Shown piece by piece: positions 61,684-64,000 of a stretch of DNA of 64,000 bases. Numbering within the stretch: the first letter of the stretch is position 1; each line of letters opens with the position of its first letter. The DNA is from Lacrimispora xylanisolvens (GTDB taxonomy: Bacteria > Bacillota > Clostridia > Lachnospirales > Lachnospiraceae): positions 2,857,501-2,921,500 of the forward strand of contig CP070896.1 of assembly GCA_017084465.1 (NCBI GenBank), written 5' to 3'. The position numbers and the translations under genes were made by a program. The notes under the pieces are model-generated. The model saw nothing but the letters and a program-made list of their open reading frames with translations. It had not been told where the DNA came from and ran no database searches.

Positions 61684-62322
61684 ATGAAAGATAAGAATAA
61701 CAGAGAGTCCGGGCAGGCAAAGCCATCCGGTAAGATAGACTGGAAGCCTGGAAATATGCTTTATCCAGTACCTGCAGTTATGGTGAGCTGCATGCGGCAG
61801 GGAGAAAAGCCCAATATCATTACGATAGCCTGGGCCGGGACGATCTGTTCTTCTCCTGCGATGCTGTCCATTTCCATCAGGCGGGAGCGCTACTCCTATA
61901 ATATTATTAAGGAAACCGGTGAGTTTGCTTTAAATCTGGTGACTGCAGATTTGGTTCGGGCAGCAGATTACTGCGGTGTGAAATCTGGTAGAGACGTGGA
62001 TAAATTTGCGGATATGAAATTAACCCCCTGTTCTTTAACAAATATAGGAGTGCCGGGAATCGCAGAAAGCCCGGTGATTCTCTCCTGTAAAGTTACAGAG
62101 ATCAAGCCCCTTGGAAGTCATGATCTGTTTCTCGCTGAGGTAGTGGGTGTAACGGTAGACAATCGATATATGGATGAGCAGAACAAATTTCATCTGAATC
62201 AGTCCAAACTAATTACTTATTCCCATGGAGAATATTTTGAGCTAGGAAAAAAGGTGGGCACTTTTGGTTATTCGGTAAGAAAATCGGATAAGAAGTCAAA
62301 GGACAGGAGGAAAAGGAAATGA
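61684..62322 (+). CDS. Flavin reductase family protein
   Basis: 212 residues, an FMN-binding split-barrel like flavoredoxin. NIITIAWAGTICSSPAMLSI and RYSYNIIKETGEFALNLV are the flavin-contact segments, and DLVRAADYCGVKSGRDVDKF is typical. The reaction partner is not known. The ATG follows gggaggcag. It lies 15 nt after ppaC, and its stop overlaps the shikimate kinase ATG by 4 nt. Confidence 0.9.
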   Translation: MKDKNNRESGQAKPSGKIDWKPGNMLYPVPAVMVSCMRQGEKPNIITIAWAGTICSSPAMLSISIRRERYSYNIIKETGEFALNLVTADLVRAADYCGVKSGRDVDKFADMKLTPCSLTNIGVPGIAESPVILSCKVTEIKPLGSHDLFLAEVVGVTVDNRYMDEQNKFHLNQSKLITYSHGEYFELGKKVGTFGYSVRKSDKKSKDRRKRK

Positions 62323-62852
62323 GAAGAAACCAGAATCTTGACAATATTACCTTAATTGGAATGCCTGCCTCAGGAAAGAGTACAGTAGGGGTTCTTTTAG
62401 CAAAGCGTTTGGGGTATTCCTTTGTTGATGTGGATATCGTAATCCAGGAACAGGAGGGACGGCTGCTAAAAGAGATCATTGCCGAGGAGGGGCAGGAGGG
62501 CTTTCTTCAAGTAGAGAACAGGGTGAATGCAGAGCTTTCCGTTCATAACAGTGTCATTGCCCCGGGAGGAAGTGTTATTTATGGAAAGGAAGCCATGGAA
62601 CATCTCAAAAAGATCAGTACAGTGGTTTATTTAAAACTCAGTTATGAAGCAGTAGAGGAACGGCTTGGTAATTTAACGGATCGTGGAGTTGTGCTGAAAG
62701 ATGGAATGACACTAAAGGATTTGTACGAAGAGCGGATTCCTTATTATGAGCAGTATGCGGATATCACCGTCGATGAGACCGGAATTGATGCTGGCGGTAT
62801 CGTTGATGTACTTAGAAGTATATTGGAAGAGCGTTTCGGATTGGAAACATAA
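62319..62852 (+). CDS. aroK: Shikimate kinase
   Basis: A 177-residue P-loop kinase of the chorismate pathway. Walker A is GMPASGKST (residues 14-22). The substrate Asp lies in FVDVDIVIQEQEGR, and the shikimate-binding glycine motif reads APGGSVIYG, a slight variant of the usual GGG. The lid region and IPYYEQYADITVD follow the family. The ATGA overlap with the flavin reductase stop shows coupling. Confidence 0.92.
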   Translation: MRRNQNLDNITLIGMPASGKSTVGVLLAKRLGYSFVDVDIVIQEQEGRLLKEIIAEEGQEGFLQVENRVNAELSVHNSVIAPGGSVIYGKEAMEHLKKISTVVYLKLSYEAVEERLGNLTDRGVVLKDGMTLKDLYEERIPYYEQYADITVDETGIDAGGIVDVLRSILEERFGLET

Positions 62853-62874
62853 TGGAATGAAAGCAAGACGTTGA

Positions 62875-62903
62875 ATTGATAAGATTCTGCGTCTTATTTT
62901 ATT
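62875..62903 (+). terminator. Weak terminator behind aroK
   Basis: Short stem aagacg / cgtctt with a 9-nt loop and the T-rich stretch attttattt, 22 nt after the aroK stop. The stem is short, so this is tentative. Confidence 0.5.
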
Positions 62904-63034
62904 TGTACCAGCATAATTATATAAAAAATGAGGTAATAATATTAATTTATTTAACATATTAGTTTTAAATATTAAGTAAGCAATTCAAAAATTAACTTAT
63001 TGATTTTATTATAAGCAATGGATATTGAAAACTA

Positions 63035-63063
63035 TTGACAAATATATAAAAAAATATCATAAA
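63035..63063 (+). promoter_or_regulatory. Possible promoter of the OppA-type gene; 62853-63156 intergenic
   Basis: A perfect TTGACA (63035-63040) is followed after 17 nt by CATAAA, a weak -10 box. The 304-nt gap is AT-rich, with the aroK terminator, this promoter and a terminator-like hairpin. Confidence 0.5.
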
Positions 63064-63082
63064 GTTATAGAAAATTAAGACT

Positions 63083-63128
63083 AAGGCGTCTGAACAGAAA
63101 ATAATTCTGCCAGATGCCTTTATTTTTT
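63083..63128 (+). terminator. Terminator-like hairpin upstream of the OppA-type gene (attenuator candidate)
   Basis: A 10-bp stem with one G-U pair (aaggcgtctg / cagatgcctt) encloses an inner cagaa/ttctg stem and is followed by tattttttaaattt. It lies between the candidate promoter and the ribosome site at 63144, so it could stop transcription before the gene. Confidence 0.6.
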
Positions 63129-63156
63129 AAATTTAATTAATTTGGGAGGTAATTAA

Positions 63157-64000
63157 ATGAAGAAAGCCTTAAAAAAAATGGTGTCACTGGGAATCTCCGG
63201 ACTAATGGTCTGGTCATTGACCGCTTGTGGCAATTCCAAACCTGCGGCTCCAGTCTCAGGCACAACCCAGGCTGCGGCGGAAACGAAGGCGGCGGAAGCA
63301 GCAAAAGGGAATGCATTAAATGTACATATCGATGTGGAGGTTGCTTCCATGGACCCACAGATTGCTACAGATGGAACATCATTCGAAGTAATTGCGGATA
63401 CAACGGATGGACTCTATGAACTGGATGCAGACGGGAAACCGGTCCCCGCATTGGCAGAAAGTGTAGATAAGAGCGCAGATGGACTGACTCTTACCTATCA
63501 TTTAAGGGATGCAAAATGGTCCAATGGAACACCTGTTACAGCTAAGGATTTTGTATTTGCATGGAGAAGGGCAGTGAATCCAGTAACGGCAAGTGAATAC
63601 GCTTTTATAGTTGGAATCGCAGGCATTAAGAATGCAGATGCAGTTTCTTCTGGTGAAAAACCAATAGAAGAACTGGGAGTGACTGAGGTTGATGATAAGA
63701 CACTAAAAGTAGAACTTGACGTACCGGTGCCATTTTTTGAATCTTTAATGGCCTTCCCAACCTTCTATCCGGTAAATGAAGAATTTTTCACTAAGTGTGG
63801 GGATCAGTATGCAAGTACACCGGATACACTGCTGTCAAACGGACCTTTTAAGATTACCGCCTATGAGCCGGCAGCCACTACCATTACTCTGGAGAAAAAA
63901 CCCTGATTACTGGGATGCTGGAAAGGTAAAACTTGATGGGATTAATTATCAGGTTATTAAGGATTCCCAACAGGCAATGCTTGCGTATCAGAACGGAGAT
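63157..64000 (+). CDS. OppA-type peptide-binding lipoprotein, 5' part (one frameshift)
   Basis: An extracellular solute-binding protein family 5 lipoprotein. The lipobox is SLTAC (Cys24), followed by an Ala/Lys/Glu-rich linker. The family core MDPQIATDGTSFEVIADTTD and YTLT-like SADGLTLTYHLRDAKWSNGT is clear, and AKDFVFAWRRAVNP is the classic signature. The A6 run at 63895-63900 has one A too many; removing it gives LEKNPDYWDAGKVKLDG, which runs to the window end. The ATG follows gggaggt. The 3' end and the permease genes lie outside. Confidence 0.92.

Overview
The window looks like chromosomal DNA of a low-to-mid-GC, spore-forming, motile, plant-polysaccharide-using Firmicute, most likely a Lachnospiraceae (Clostridium cluster XIVa / Lacrimispora-like) genome. 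Supporting signs are the sporulation genes (spmA, yyaC), a streptococcal/clostridial-type fab cluster with FabK, YesM/YesN two-component pairs, CUT1 sugar transporters, a PL9-type pectate lyase and a TSCPD protein. The genus assignment is inference.

Layout. 1-2026: 3' two thirds of a 23S rRNA gene. 2116-2806: seven tRNA genes (Asp, Val, Thr, Tyr, fMet, Phe, Lys) with no 5S gene between them and the 23S, closed by a terminator. 2866-3646: IS200-like element with TnpA only and a hairpin-rich tail. 3.7-6.1 kb: small conserved protein, PLP decarboxylase of the Orn/Lys/Arg family, guanylate kinase. 6.2-21.4 kb: carbohydrate region, made of a ribose/galactose-type ABC importer operon (minus), a response regulator/histidine kinase/degenerate ABC-ATPase operon (minus), then a membrane-bound AraC regulator, a CUT1 importer and an acyl-sugar esterase-like hydrolase (plus). 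21.5-25.1 kb: holB, ricT, trmN6, rsmI. In Bacillus the decarboxylase/nucleotide kinase genes and the holB-ricT-rsmI genes are neighbours, so the carbohydrate region may be an insertion into that ancestral cluster. 25.1-35.6 kb: complete type II fatty acid synthesis operon (fabH-acpP-fabK-fabD-fabG-fabF-accB-fabZ-accC-accDA) with two FabT-like palindromic operators, followed by a second FabK-like flavoprotein. 35.6-37.8 kb: spmA, secreted pectate lyase, TSCPD protein. 38-44 kb: LysR regulator divergent from a hydroxyarylic-acid decarboxylase operon (UbiD-like subunit C, subunit D, anion transporter, UbiX-like subunit B, LpdD, Idi). 44-64 kb: chemoreceptor, mtnN, pgi, MocR regulator with a flavin-binding protein, yyaC, LysM protein, DUF5711 protein, transketolase, glucokinase, CBS-domain pyrophosphatase, flavin reductase, shikimate kinase and the start of an OppA-type binding protein.

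Sequence quality matters for reading the list. About half of the protein genes, including housekeeping genes (pgi, tkt, fabF, fabG, accB, ppaC), are broken by single-base gains or losses, mostly in homopolymers, and the two reading frames rejoin perfectly when one base is added or removed. I treat these as base-calling errors and give the restored gene span as one CDS, naming the break. The coordinates therefore run across frames.

Working together: the carbohydrate and pectin genes, the two sugar importers and the central-metabolism genes (glk, pgi, tkt) fit growth on plant oligosaccharides. The decarboxylase operon appears self-contained for making and using prenylated FMN: UbiX-type prenyltransferase, LpdD chaperone, UbiD-type enzyme and an isopentenyl diphosphate isomerase that could feed the prenyl donor.
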